NCBI RefSeq assembly: GCF_016863615.1 | Contig: NZ_BOPF01000008.1 | Coordinates: 248,001-312,000, forward strand | Length of the DNA: 64,000 bases | Source: Virgisporangium aliadipatigenens | GTDB taxonomy: Bacteria; Actinomycetota; Actinomycetes; Mycobacteriales; Micromonosporaceae | Reading direction: 5' to 3' | Shown here: positions 1 to 10,877 of the stretch, in pieces | Layout: each line of letters starts with the position of its first letter | Numbering within the stretch: position 1 is the stretch's first letter | The notes under the pieces: generated by a model | Database searches by the model: none | Seen by the model: the letters and a program-made list of their open reading frames with translations, nothing else | What the model was told of the DNA's origin: nothing | Translations under genes and position numbers: made by a program

Positions 1-1
1 G

Positions 2-1627
2 GCCGTTCGCGCGGAGGTCGCCGAGGCGCTGACCATCGCCCCCAAGGCGGAGCGCGAGGAGAGGCTCGACGCGATCAAGGAACTGGCCACCGAGCGTCTC
101 GCGGGCCGGTTCGAGGGGCGCGAGAAGGAGATCGGTGCCGCGCTGCGCTCGGTCACCAAGAACGAGGTGCGCGCCCGCGTGCTCCGCGAGCAGATCCGCA
201 TCGACGGCCGGGGGCTGCGCGACATCCGGCCGCTGACCGCCGAGGTGGGCGTGCTGCCGCGGGTGCACGGTTCGGCGATCTTCGAGCGCGGCGAGACCCA
301 GATCATGGGTGTCACCACGCTCAACATGCTGCGCCTGGAGCAGACCCTGGACACCCTGGGCCTGGCCAAGTCCAAGCGCTACATGCACAACTACAACTTC
401 CCGCCGTACTCGGTCGGTGAGACCGGCCGGGTCGGTGCGCCGAAGCGGCGCGAGATCGGGCACGGGGCGCTCGCCGAGCGTGCGCTGATCCCGGTCCTGC
501 CGACCCGTGAGGAGTTCCCCTACGCGATCCGGCAGGTGTCGGAGGCGTTCGGCTCCAACGGTTCGACCTCGATGGGGTCGGTCTGCGCGTCGACCATGTC
601 GCTGCTCGCCTCCGGCGTGCCGCTGAAGGCCTCGGTCGCGGGCATCGCGATGGGGCTCATCTCCGACGAGGTGGACGGCAAGACGGAGTACGTCACGCTG
701 ACCGACATCCTCGGGGCCGAGGACGCGTTCGGCGACATGGACTTCAAGGTCGCCGGCACCCGTGACTTCGTGACGGCGCTGCAGCTGGACACCAAGCTCG
801 ACGGCATCCCGTCGGACGTGCTGGCGGCGGCCCTCCAGCAGGCGCACGAGGCGCGGCACGCGATCCTCGACGTGATGGCCGAGGCGATCGCCGAGCCGGC
901 GTCGATGTCCGACTACGCGCCGCGGGTGACCACGGTGAAGATCCCGGTCGACAAGATCGGTGCGGTGATCGGCCCCAAGGGTCAGATGATCAACGCGATC
1001 CAGGACGAGACCGGCGCCGACATCACCATCGAGGACGACGGCACGATCTACGTCGGCGCCACCGACGGGCCGTCGGCCCAGGCCGCCGTCGAGCGGATCA
1101 ACGCCATCGCCAACCCGACCCTGCCGAAGGTGGGCGACCGGTTCCTCGGCACAGTGGTCAAGACGGCCGCGTTCGGCGCGTTCGTCTCGCTGCTGCCCGG
1201 CCGCGACGGCCTGCTGCACATCTCCAAGGTGGGCGACGGCAAGCGGGTCGAGAAGGTCGAGGACTTCCTCAACGTCGGCGACAAGGTCGAGGTGCAGATC
1301 GCGGACATCGACGCCCGCGGCAAGATCTACCTGGACAAGGTGCGTCCCGACGGTGAGGTGGCCCCGGCCGCCGAGGGCGGCGAGCGCGGTGGCGACCGTG
1401 GCGACCGCGGTCCGCGCGACCGTGGCCCCCGCGACCGTGGTGACCGGGAACGCGGTGAGCGCGGCCCGCGCGGCGACCGTGGCGACCGCGGCCCGCGCCG
1501 TGACGCCGGTGGCGAGGTGCCGCGCGCCGAGGGCGGCACCCGCCCGGAAGGTGAGGGCGGCGGCGAAGGCGGCGAGGGTGGCGAAGGCGGCGGCGAGTTC
1601 CGCCGGCGTCGCAACCGGCACAGCTGA
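2..1627 (+). CDS. pnp: Polyribonucleotide nucleotidyltransferase (PNPase/GpsI), 5' end missing
   Basis: PNPase degrades RNA 3'-5' by phosphorolysis and can add nucleotides in reverse; it is part of the bacterial RNA turnover machinery. The start lies left of the window and the frame is open from base 2, leaving 541 visible residues. In order they hold the end of the helical linker domain, the second RNase PH domain (from [15 protein letters not shown], about base 190), a KH domain with the loop IGPKGQM (about 950-1080) and an S1 domain (about 1130-1340, [20 protein letters not shown]). After S1 comes a tail of almost 90 residues made of Arg, Gly, Asp and Pro with repeats such as [10 protein letters not shown], ending in RRRRNRHS. 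That tail is longer and more repetitive than the short acidic/Ala tails I associate with the family and probably binds RNA or protein partners. The M16 peptidase follows 29 bases downstream, the usual actinobacterial neighbour. Confidence 0.97.
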   Translation, partial: AVRAEVAEALTIAPKAEREERLDAIKELATERLAGRFEGREKEIGAALRSVTKNEVRARVLREQIRIDGRGLRDIRPLTAEVGVLPRVHGSAIFERGETQIMGVTTLNMLRLEQTLDTLGLAKSKRYMHNYNFPPYSVGETGRVGAPKRREIGHGALAERALIPVLPTREEFPYAIRQVSEAFGSNGSTSMGSVCASTMSLLASGVPLKASVAGIAMGLISDEVDGKTEYVTLTDILGAEDAFGDMDFKVAGTRDFVTALQLDTKLDGIPSDVLAAALQQAHEARHAILDVMAEAIAEPASMSDYAPRVTTVKIPVDKIGAVIGPKGQMINAIQDETGADITIEDDGTIYVGATDGPSAQAAVERINAIANPTLPKVGDRFLGTVVKTAAFGAFVSLLPGRDGLLHISKVGDGKRVEKVEDFLNVGDKVEVQIADIDARGKIYLDKVRPDGEVAPAAEGGERGGDRGDRGPRDRGPRDRGDRERGERGPRGDRGDRGPRRDAGGEVPRAEGGTRPEGEGGGEGGEGGEGGGEFRRRRNRHS

Positions 1628-1656
1628 TCCTTCGACACCCCCGAGGAACGCGCTAC

Positions 1657-4294
<2,638 letters not shown>

Positions 4295-4435
4295 AACAGC
4301 AAAGGGTACGTACCGGTTTCGTAACGAGGAGTGCGGGGTGGCACGTACGGCCGTCACCCTTGTGCGTGTTGGATGTTGGATCTCGCGTTTACGGGTAGAC
4401 GTGGGTCCGCGGTATCGATCGGGAGGAACGTCAGC

Positions 4436-5803
4436 GTGGCAGAGCGAGGACGAGTGACGACCCAGCGCGTGCCGGCACCGGAGGGTGTCGACGCGGGCCG
4501 GACCGGCGCCGTCATGCGCCTGCGCCACCCGAGCCCGACCGCCAAGCGGATCGGCGTCGTGGCGGCGCTGTTCCTCTGCGCCCTCGTGTTCGACGCGTTC
4601 TTCGCCGTCCGGCACGCCTGGTTCGACATGCAGGTGTACTACGGCGCCCTCAACTACTGGGTCGACGGCACCGGTGAGATCTACGACTACCTGCTGACCA
4701 ACACCAAGTACGGCTTCACGTACCCGCCGTTCGCGGCGCTGCTGATGATCCCGATGGCGTTCCTGGAGTGGAACCTCGCCGTCTTCATCAGCGTGTCGAT
4801 GACGGTCATCGGGGCCGTGGCCGTCCTGTACTGGCTCACCAAGCCGCTGGCCAAGCGCCTGGGGCAGCCGGCCTGGTTCGTGCTGGGCGTGGCGGCCGCG
4901 CTGGCGGTGGCGTTCGAGCCGATGCGCGAGACGTTCCTCTTCGGGCAGGTCAACTCGGTGCTGCTGGTGCTCGTCGCCGGCGACCTGCTGCTCCTGGTGC
5001 GCAACAACCGCAGCGTGGCCGGTGTCGGGATCGGCATCGCCACAGCCATCAAGCTGACGCCGGGCGTGTTCATCGTCTACCTGATCGTCACCCGGCGGTA
5101 CCGGGCGGCGGTCGTCGCCAGCGGCACCACGGCCGCCGCGACGCTGTTCGCGGGCGCGGTCGCCCCGGACGCCACCCGTGAGTTCTGGACCGACGCGCTG
5201 TGGAACACCAGCCGCGTGGGGTCGCAGTCGTTCGTCTCCAACCAGGCGCTGAGCGGGTTGACCAACCGGTGGGACCCGTCCCAGCCGTCGAAGCTGGTCT
5301 GGATCGCGCTGGTGCTGGCCGTGCTGGCGGTGTGGGCGTGGCGTTCGCACCGGGCGGTGCAGCGCGGCGACGAGGCCAGCGGGCTGGCGTTCACCGGTGC
5401 GCTCGGTGTGCTGATCAGCCCGATCTCGTGGGTGCACCACCTGGTGTGGGTGATGCCGGCGCTGGTGCTGCTCGTGGTGCGGGCGTTCGACCCGGGGGTG
5501 TCGAAGCGCCGGCGCAACTGGCTGATCGGCACGGCCGCCGTGACGTACATGATCATGTGCAGCCGGCTGGTGTGGGCGTTCAACGGCAAGTTCGACACGT
5601 TCGCCGGCTGGGTGGGCAGCAACGCCTACGTCTGGCTGTCGCTGATGCTGCTGGTGGTCCTGCCGCTGGCGCCGGTGGCGCGCCCGAAGTCGGAGGCCGC
5701 CTCGGCGGAGAAGATCGAGGCGGAGCCGGAGCTGCCGGCGCCGGCCGCCACGGTCACCGTGCCGGCCCCGGCGCGCCGCCTGGTCGGAGCCGACCAGCAG
5801 TAA
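4436..5803 (+). CDS. GT87-type polyprenyl-phosphate-mannose mannosyltransferase, integral membrane
   Basis: A 455-residue multi-spanning membrane protein of the DUF2029/GT87 (GT-C fold) family, which transfers mannose from polyprenyl-phosphate-mannose to phosphatidylinositol mannosides or lipoglycans outside the membrane. Visible hallmarks are a first span after MRLRHPSPTAKRIG, the periplasmic loop FDMQVYYGALNYWVDG with an acidic residue, TYPPFAALLMIP, AIKLTPGVFIVYL and HHLVWVMPALVLLV. The start was set at GTG 4436, 9 bases after GGGAGG (4421-4426); an in-frame ATG farther left lacks a ribosome site and would add a non-conserved leader. The C-terminus ends in a charged, Pro/Ala-rich cytoplasmic tail. 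It stands alone between divergent and codirectional genes, so the exact acceptor is unknown. Confidence 0.88.
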   Translation: MAERGRVTTQRVPAPEGVDAGRTGAVMRLRHPSPTAKRIGVVAALFLCALVFDAFFAVRHAWFDMQVYYGALNYWVDGTGEIYDYLLTNTKYGFTYPPFAALLMIPMAFLEWNLAVFISVSMTVIGAVAVLYWLTKPLAKRLGQPAWFVLGVAAALAVAFEPMRETFLFGQVNSVLLVLVAGDLLLLVRNNRSVAGVGIGIATAIKLTPGVFIVYLIVTRRYRAAVVASGTTAAATLFAGAVAPDATREFWTDALWNTSRVGSQSFVSNQALSGLTNRWDPSQPSKLVWIALVLAVLAVWAWRSHRAVQRGDEASGLAFTGALGVLISPISWVHHLVWVMPALVLLVVRAFDPGVSKRRRNWLIGTAAVTYMIMCSRLVWAFNGKFDTFAGWVGSNAYVWLSLMLLVVLPLAPVARPKSEAASAEKIEAEPELPAPAATVTVPAPARRLVGADQQ

Positions 5804-5846
5804 GCGGGCCGACTTCTGTCACACCCGGCCGGTAGCGTGCCGGGTG

Positions 5847-7103
5847 ATGACTGAGGATCTCCTTTCGCTCGCCCAGGCGCGGCGGATCGCGCTCGCCGCG
5901 CAGGGGTTCGCCGATCCCCGCCCCACGGGGGTGCCCGACGTGCGGCACCTCCGGCGGGTGATCCGCCGGGTTGGCCTCCTGCAGATGGACTCGGTCAACG
6001 TCCTCATGCGGGCGCACTACATGCCGCTCTACAGCCGGCTCGGCCCCTACCCGACGGCCCTGCTGGACCGTGCCGCCTATCGCGCCCCGCGCGAGCTCTT
6101 CGAGTACTGGGGGCACGAGGCGTCGCTGCTGCCCGTCGGGCTGCACCCGGCGCTGCGCTGGCGGATGGCACGCGGCCACGCGTGGGGCGCCCCGGGCCGG
6201 ATCGCGCAGGAGCAGCCGGAGCTGGTCAAGCGGGTGCTCGCCGAGGTGCGCGAGCGCGGTCCCGTCACGGCCGGGGAGATCGAGGACACCGGCCCCCGCC
6301 GCAGGAACTGGGGCTGGAACTGGTCCGAGGTCAAGACCGCGCTGGAGGCGCTGTTCTGGACCGGTGAGGTGACCGCCGCCGGCCGCAACACGGCGTGGGC
6401 GCGGCTGTACGACGTTCCGGAGCGGGTGCTGCCGGCCGCCGTGCTGGCCGCGCCGACACCGTCCGTCGAGGAGGCCCACCGGGACCTGGTGCGCGTCGCC
6501 GCGGCGGGGCTGGGTGTGGCGGCGGAGCCGGAGCTGCGCGGCTACTTCCGGCTCTCCCTGGAGGGCACCCGCACGGCCGTCGCCGAGCTGGTCGACGCGG
6601 GGGAGCTGCGCCCGGTGCGGGTCGAGGGGTGGAGCGCGCCGGCCTACCTGTACGAGGGAGCCCGGCTGCCGCGCCGGATCACCGGGGCGACGCTGGTCAG
6701 CCCGTTCGACCCGCTGATGTGGGAGCGGGCGCGGGTGGCGCGGCTGTTCGGGTTCGACTACCGGCTGGAGATCTTCGTGCCGGCGCCGAAGCGGGTGCAC
6801 GGGTACTACGTGCTGCCGTTCCTGCTCGGGGACCGGCTCGTGGCGCGGGTGGATCTCAAGGCCGACCGTAAGGCGGGTGTACTGCGGGTGCCGGCCGCCT
6901 GGGTGGAGCCGCCGCGGACGCGCCGCGACCCAGGGCCGGGCGAGGTCGCGGAGGCGTTGGCGGCGGAGCTGTACCGGCTGGCCGGATGGCTCGGGCTGAG
7001 GGAGGTCGCCGCGCCGGAGTCCGGGGACCTGGCGACGGCGCTCACCGATGCCCTGCGGCCGTCCGTCGAGGTCGGTGCCGTTACCGGCCTGCGTGTACCG
7101 TGA
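5847..7103 (+). CDS. Winged-helix DNA glycosylase of the YcaQ/AlkZ family (HTH_42)
   Basis: A 418-residue protein of the YcaQ/AlkX family, glycosylases that excise bulky or cross-linked alkylated bases. The N-terminal segment RRVGLLQMDSVNVLMRAHYMPLYSRLGPY contains the catalytic-type Q-M-D triad (Q-hydrophobic-D as in E. coli YcaQ, rather than the QxQ of AlkZ). Three winged-helix modules and the C-terminal barrel (SPFDPLMWERARVARLFGFDYRLEIFVP) are all recognisable, and the length matches the family. GTG 5844 precedes ATG 5847 in the same frame; either may be used. It is followed after 4 bases by the DUF2752 gene but has no evident functional link to it. It is not one of the AlkZ enzymes inside an antibiotic cluster. 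Confidence 0.88.
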   Translation: MTEDLLSLAQARRIALAAQGFADPRPTGVPDVRHLRRVIRRVGLLQMDSVNVLMRAHYMPLYSRLGPYPTALLDRAAYRAPRELFEYWGHEASLLPVGLHPALRWRMARGHAWGAPGRIAQEQPELVKRVLAEVRERGPVTAGEIEDTGPRRRNWGWNWSEVKTALEALFWTGEVTAAGRNTAWARLYDVPERVLPAAVLAAPTPSVEEAHRDLVRVAAAGLGVAAEPELRGYFRLSLEGTRTAVAELVDAGELRPVRVEGWSAPAYLYEGARLPRRITGATLVSPFDPLMWERARVARLFGFDYRLEIFVPAPKRVHGYYVLPFLLGDRLVARVDLKADRKAGVLRVPAAWVEPPRTRRDPGPGEVAEALAAELYRLAGWLGLREVAAPESGDLATALTDALRPSVEVGAVTGLRVP

Positions 7104-7107
7104 CGGT

Positions 7108-7653
7108 GTGACCTCCCCGTCCCCCGTTCAGCAGCCTGTGGCGGTCGAGTATCCGGCCCCGCCGGACGGATACGGCGCCCCCGTCGCCGCCGGTGCGTAC
7201 GGCGGCCACGCCTATCCGCAGGGCAGGTTGGACCGGTTCCTCGCCCGGCTGCCGAAGTGGCTCGGCCCGGCGGCCGTCGCCGGTGGATGCCTGGCCACCG
7301 CCGGTTACGTGCTGGCGCTCAACCCGACCGACGGCGGGGCCTCGGACGTTCCCGCCTGCCTGGTGCGGCTGACGACCGGGTTCGACTGCCCGGGCTGCGG
7401 CGGTACCCGGGCGGCGTGGTTCCTGGCGCACGGCGATCTGGCCGCCGCCGCGCAGCACCACCTGCTGTTCGTGTTCATGGTGCCGTTCATCGCCTACGCG
7501 TACGTGGCGTGGGTGGCGGGTGTGGTGTTCCACCGGCGGCTGCCGATGCCGCGGCTGTCGATGCCGCTCGTGTGGGGGTTCCTGGGCGCGTGGGCCGTCT
7601 TCACGGTGCTGCGCAACCTGCCGTTCGCGCCCTTCACCCTCTTCTACGTCTGA
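7108..7653 (+). CDS. DUF2752 membrane protein
   Basis: A 181-residue protein with a Pro/Tyr/Gly-rich cytoplasmic N-terminus (about 50 residues), then three or so membrane spans. The defining DUF2752 motif is seen as FDCPGCGGTRAAWFLAHGDL, a CPxCGxTR cysteine pair next to a membrane segment. The function of this family is not established; the cysteine pair suggests metal or redox chemistry. Start GTG 7108 lies 5 bases after the preceding stop, so the two genes are probably cotranscribed. Its stop TGA abuts the convergent DUF4097 stop, forming TGATCA. Confidence 0.82.
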   Translation: MTSPSPVQQPVAVEYPAPPDGYGAPVAAGAYGGHAYPQGRLDRFLARLPKWLGPAAVAGGCLATAGYVLALNPTDGGASDVPACLVRLTTGFDCPGCGGTRAAWFLAHGDLAAAAQHHLLFVFMVPFIAYAYVAWVAGVVFHRRLPMPRLSMPLVWGFLGAWAVFTVLRNLPFAPFTLFYV

Positions 7654-8475
7654 TCAGGCGGCCTTCTCGGTCGAGACCTTCGGCGCGGCCGCCCGGAAGA
7701 CGCTCACGTTGCCGCTGAGCGAGCGGGCGTTGATCTCCAGGTCGGTGCCGCGGCCCGTGGGCGGTGTGTCGCCGACCGGCAGGTCGCTGTGGGTGCGGCC
7801 GGAGAGCGTGTTGAGGTCGAGCCGGAGCGCGGTGCCGGGGGCGACGCCGATCGCGATGTCACCGGAGGCGCTGTAGAGGCGCAGTTCGCCCTGGCGGGTC
7901 TCGCGCAGCTCGATGTCGCCGGCGGCGCTGCGCGCGGTGACCGAGCCGGCGAGGGTGCCGACGCGCAGGTGGCCGCTGGCGCTGTGCAGCAGCGCGTCCC
8001 CGCCGACCGCGCCGACCCGGGCGTCGCCGGCCGCGCTCTGCACCTGCAGGTCGCCGCCGACCGTACCGACGTGCACGTCGCCGCTGGCGGTGGTGATGTT
8101 GGCGGCGCCGGTGACGTCGTCGAGGATCAGGTCGCCGCTGGCCAGCGCCACCTGGGCAGTGGAGTAGCGGCCGTTCGCGCGGGTGTCGGCGGCGCCGGCG
8201 CTGACCCGCAGCTCGCTGTCGAACGGGATCCGGGCGTGCACCCGCACCCGCCAGCCGCGCCGCCAGATCCAGCCGCTCTGCGGCGTCTCGACGCGCAGTT
8301 CGCCGTCGTCGAACGTGACCCGGGTCTGCTCGACGGCCTCCCGGGCGGCGCCGCCGCTGTCGTAGGGCTCGACGGTGACGGTGGCGGTGTCGCGCTCCTC
8401 GGCGGTCACGGTGACGTCGCCGGCGCTGATCGTGATCGAGGCGCGGATCGGTCCGCTGACCGGGAACTCATGCAT
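7654..8475 (-). CDS. DUF4097 beta-helix protein (putative adhesin/LiaX-like fold)
   Basis: A 273-residue protein built from short beta repeats of the type SASGDV..GTVGGDL (TTASGDVHVGTVGGDLQVQSAAGDARVGAVGG), the hallmark of the DUF4097/DUF2807 right-handed beta-helix. No signal peptide or membrane span is visible, so it is likely cytoplasmic in this form. Two in-frame ATGs exist (8481 and 8475). The strong Shine-Dalgarno AGGAGG lies directly against the first and 7 bases from the second, so 8475 is preferred. It is the second gene of a leftward pair, 24 bases behind the RHH regulator, a combination common in actinomycetes. Its role is unknown; the regulator pairing suggests stress-responsive control. 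Confidence 0.8.
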   Translation of the reverse strand: MHEFPVSGPIRASITISAGDVTVTAEERDTATVTVEPYDSGGAAREAVEQTRVTFDDGELRVETPQSGWIWRRGWRVRVHARIPFDSELRVSAGAADTRANGRYSTAQVALASGDLILDDVTGAANITTASGDVHVGTVGGDLQVQSAAGDARVGAVGGDALLHSASGHLRVGTLAGSVTARSAAGDIELRETRQGELRLYSASGDIAIGVAPGTALRLDLNTLSGRTHSDLPVGDTPPTGRGTDLEINARSLSGNVSVFRAAAPKVSTEKAA

Positions 8476-8499
8476 CGTCATTCCTCCTGGGTGGGTGGG

Positions 8500-9009
8500 T
8501 CAGGCCTGGGCGTAACCGGTCATCCGCCGGCCCTTGCCCCGACCGTGCGGCGGCTGTGGCGGGAACGGCGGTGAAGGCGGCGCCGGCGGCATGCCGTTGA
8601 GGGCGCCGGCGACGGCGTGCACGAGCCACGAGTTGACCGAGGCGCCGGTGGTCGAGGAGGCGTTCTCGATGAGCTCCTTGAGCTGCTCGGGCAGGCGGAG
8701 CGTGATGCGGGCGGTGTCGCCGCCGTCCGGGATCTTGGTGGCGTGCGGGGCGGCGGCCGGTTCGGGCGTCTGCTCGGTCACCACGAACTCCGCCTCCCGC
8801 CCGCGCAGGCGCACCTCCACCGAGGCGGAACTGAGCTTCGAGGTGATCTCGGCGGCGGCGTCGGAGAGGGCTTCCAGCAGGCACAGGCGTGCGGCGGAGT
8901 CCAGGGCGTTGCCCAACAGTTCGGCGGTGCGCGCGGCGTCCTCACCGGCCGGGGCGGCGCTGGCCCGCAGCTCCCGGCGGAGCGATTCGAGGTACGGGGT
9001 CAGGTCCAT
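8500..9009 (-). CDS. Ribbon-helix-helix (HicB/CopG-like) DNA-binding protein
   Basis: A 169-residue protein. Residues 101-137 ([37 protein letters not shown]) form a typical beta-strand plus two-helix RHH DNA-binding unit. The N-terminal 80 residues are helical followed by a strand pair ([14 protein letters not shown]), and the C-terminal 30 residues are Pro/Gly/Arg-rich and disordered. No toxin partner sits beside it, so I read it as the repressor of its own operon with the DUF4097 gene. The region immediately upstream contains a phased array of TGACGTCA-like octamers, consistent with cooperative RHH binding. Confidence 0.78.
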   Translation of the reverse strand: MDLTPYLESLRRELRASAAPAGEDAARTAELLGNALDSAARLCLLEALSDAAAEITSKLSSASVEVRLRGREAEFVVTEQTPEPAAAPHATKIPDGGDTARITLRLPEQLKELIENASSTTGASVNSWLVHAVAGALNGMPPAPPSPPFPPQPPHGRGKGRRMTGYAQA

Positions 9010-9072
9010 GACGCCACTATGACGTCACAGATGGCGTCATGGCAACGATGTGGTGATGTCATCATGATGTCG
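9009..9072. promoter_or_regulatory. Phased TGAYGYCA octamer array upstream of the RHH gene (putative operator)
   Basis: Five related octamers lie in 64 bases just upstream of the RHH start: TGACGCCA (9009), TGACGTCA (9020), TGGCGTCA (9032), TGATGTCA (9054) and TGATGTCG (9065). Their starts are 11, 12, 22 and 11 bases apart, close to one or two helix turns. The second is a perfect palindrome, and the first and third are inverted copies of each other. This is the layout expected for cooperative binding of RHH dimers. The core promoter of the leftward operon must overlap it. It also lies within 60 bases of the thyX start, so thyX could be affected. Confidence 0.55.
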
Positions 9073-9129
9073 CTCCGTGCGGGTATGCGGGTTTGCCCCC
9101 CGACCAGCGGCGGATCTAGGGTGGCGGCC

Positions 9130-9882
9130 ATGGCTGAGATGGTGCGCCCGACAATCACTCCGATCGCGTGGACGCACTTCTCGAATCCGCCGGAGGTCCC
9201 CTGGGAGACCGATGCCGAGGGCGGCGAGGCGCTGGCCGAGTTCGCCGGGCGCGCGTGCTACCAGTCCTGGAGCAAGCCCAACCCGGCCACCGCCACCAAC
9301 GCCGGCTATCTCAAGCACATCCTCGAGGTGGGTCACCTCTCCGTGCTGGAGCACGGGACGGTGACGTTCTACATGGAGGGTGTCTCCCGGTCGTTCACCC
9401 ACGAACTGATCCGCCACCGGCACTTCTCGTACTCGCAGCTGTCGCAGCGCTACGTTCCCGAGAAGAACGCCGCGATGGTCGAGCCGGACGTGATCGCGGA
9501 GGACCCGGAGCTGCACGCCAAGTTCGTCGCCGCCACGGAGGCGAGCGTCCGGGCGTACACCGAGCTGCTCCAGGGCCTGGAGGAGCGCTTCGCCGACGTG
9601 GAGAACGCGACGCTGCGCCGCAAGCAGGCCCGCCAGGCGGCCCGCGCCGTCCTGCCCAACGCCACCGAGACGCGCATCGTCGTGACCGGCAACTACCGGG
9701 CCTGGCGGCACTTCATCGCCATGCGCGCGACCGAGCACGCCGACGTGGAGATCCGCGCCCTGGCCGTCGAGTGCCTGCGGCACCTGCAGAAGATCGCGGC
9801 CAACGTCTTCGCCGACTTCACCATCTCCACGCTGGCCGACGGGTCGGAGATCGCGGCAAGCGCGTACACCTGGGAGTCGTGA
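9130..9882 (+). CDS. thyX: Flavin-dependent thymidylate synthase
   Basis: Makes dTMP from dUMP using methylene-tetrahydrofolate, NADPH and FAD. The 250-residue protein has the ThyX signature [13 protein letters not shown] at residues 95-107, inside [20 protein letters not shown], and the C-terminal FAD/dUMP-binding segment [22 protein letters not shown]. Start ATG 9130 ([14 protein letters not shown]) fits the family; a second ATG lies 9 bases on. No ThyA is seen in the window. The dapA gene follows after 46 bases, the conserved thyX-dapA-rnj order of actinobacteria. Confidence 0.97.
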   Translation: MAEMVRPTITPIAWTHFSNPPEVPWETDAEGGEALAEFAGRACYQSWSKPNPATATNAGYLKHILEVGHLSVLEHGTVTFYMEGVSRSFTHELIRHRHFSYSQLSQRYVPEKNAAMVEPDVIAEDPELHAKFVAATEASVRAYTELLQGLEERFADVENATLRRKQARQAARAVLPNATETRIVVTGNYRAWRHFIAMRATEHADVEIRALAVECLRHLQKIAANVFADFTISTLADGSEIAASAYTWES

Positions 9883-9928
9883 CACCTCCGGCGGCGGACC
9901 CGGTGTGCGGTTCGCTAGGTTGTTCGGT

Positions 9929-10873
9929 ATGACCCGCACCGGTTCGGATCCCCAGCGGCCCTTCGGGCGCCTGCTGACCGCGATGATCACCCCGTTCGGT
10001 GCCGACGGCTCGCTCGACGTCGAGGGAGCGCAGCGTCTGGCAACGCACCTGGTGGACAGCCAGGAGCACGACGGCCTGGTGATCAGTGGCACCACCGGGG
10101 AGTCCCCGACCACCTCCGACGCGGAGAAGGACACCCTCCTGCGCGCCGTGGTCGAGGCGGTCGGTGACCGGGCCTGCGTCGTCGCGGGCGTCGGGACCAA
10201 CAACACAAACCACTCGGTCGAACTGGCGAGAGCCGCCGAAAAGGCCGGTGCGGACGGCGTTCTCGTCGTGACGCCGTACTACAACAAGCCGCCGCAGGAA
10301 GGGCTGGTCCGCCACTTCACGGCGGTTGCCGAGGCGACCGGCCTGCCGGCGATGCTCTACGACATCCCGGGCCGCAGCGGTGTCGCGCTCGCGACGGAGA
10401 CGATCGTGCGGCTGGCCGAGCACCCGCGGATCGTCGCGATGAAGGACGCCAAGGGCGACCTGGCCGAGACGGCGTGGGTCACGAAGCGTTCCGACCTGGC
10501 GTACTACTCGGGCGACGACATGCTCACGCTGCCGCTGCTGTCGGTCGGCGCGGTGGGTGTCGTCGGGGTGCCGACGCACCTGTTCGGGCCGCCCACCAAG
10601 CGGATGATCGAGGCGTTCGAGCGCGGTGACGTCACCGAGGCGCTGCGCCTGCACCACGAGCTGCTCCCCGCGTACTGCGGCTTCTTCCGCACGCAGGGGG
10701 CCATTCTGACCAAGGCGGCACTCAACCTCGCCGGGCTTCCCGCGGGGCCGATGCGGCCGCCGCTGCTCGACGCCACGGCGGCCGAGGTCGCGCGCCTGCG
10801 CGAGGACTGCGCCGAGGCGGGATACACCCTCGGCAGTGCCGAGCAGATGGCGCATATTCACACACAGGGATAA
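9929..10873 (+). CDS. dapA: 4-hydroxy-tetrahydrodipicolinate synthase
   Basis: Condenses pyruvate with aspartate semialdehyde, the first committed step of diaminopimelate/lysine synthesis. The 314-residue TIM-barrel enzyme shows GTTGES at 55-60, the tyrosine of MLYDIPGR (Y144) and the Schiff-base lysine K172 in IVAMKDAKGDL. Start ATG 9929 (MTRTGSDPQRPFGRLL) was chosen over an upstream in-frame ATG that has no conservation. The stop is 4 bases before the rnj start, so the two genes are cotranscribed and possibly coupled. Confidence 0.97.
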   Translation: MTRTGSDPQRPFGRLLTAMITPFGADGSLDVEGAQRLATHLVDSQEHDGLVISGTTGESPTTSDAEKDTLLRAVVEAVGDRACVVAGVGTNNTNHSVELARAAEKAGADGVLVVTPYYNKPPQEGLVRHFTAVAEATGLPAMLYDIPGRSGVALATETIVRLAEHPRIVAMKDAKGDLAETAWVTKRSDLAYYSGDDMLTLPLLSVGAVGVVGVPTHLFGPPTKRMIEAFERGDVTEALRLHHELLPAYCGFFRTQGAILTKAALNLAGLPAGPMRPPLLDATAAEVARLREDCAEAGYTLGSAEQMAHIHTQG

Positions 10874-10877
10874 CTGC

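Noticed and set aside
8500-9009. HicAB-type toxin-antitoxin module
   Set aside because: The RHH protein has no small toxin gene beside it; the partner is a DUF4097 beta-helix protein.
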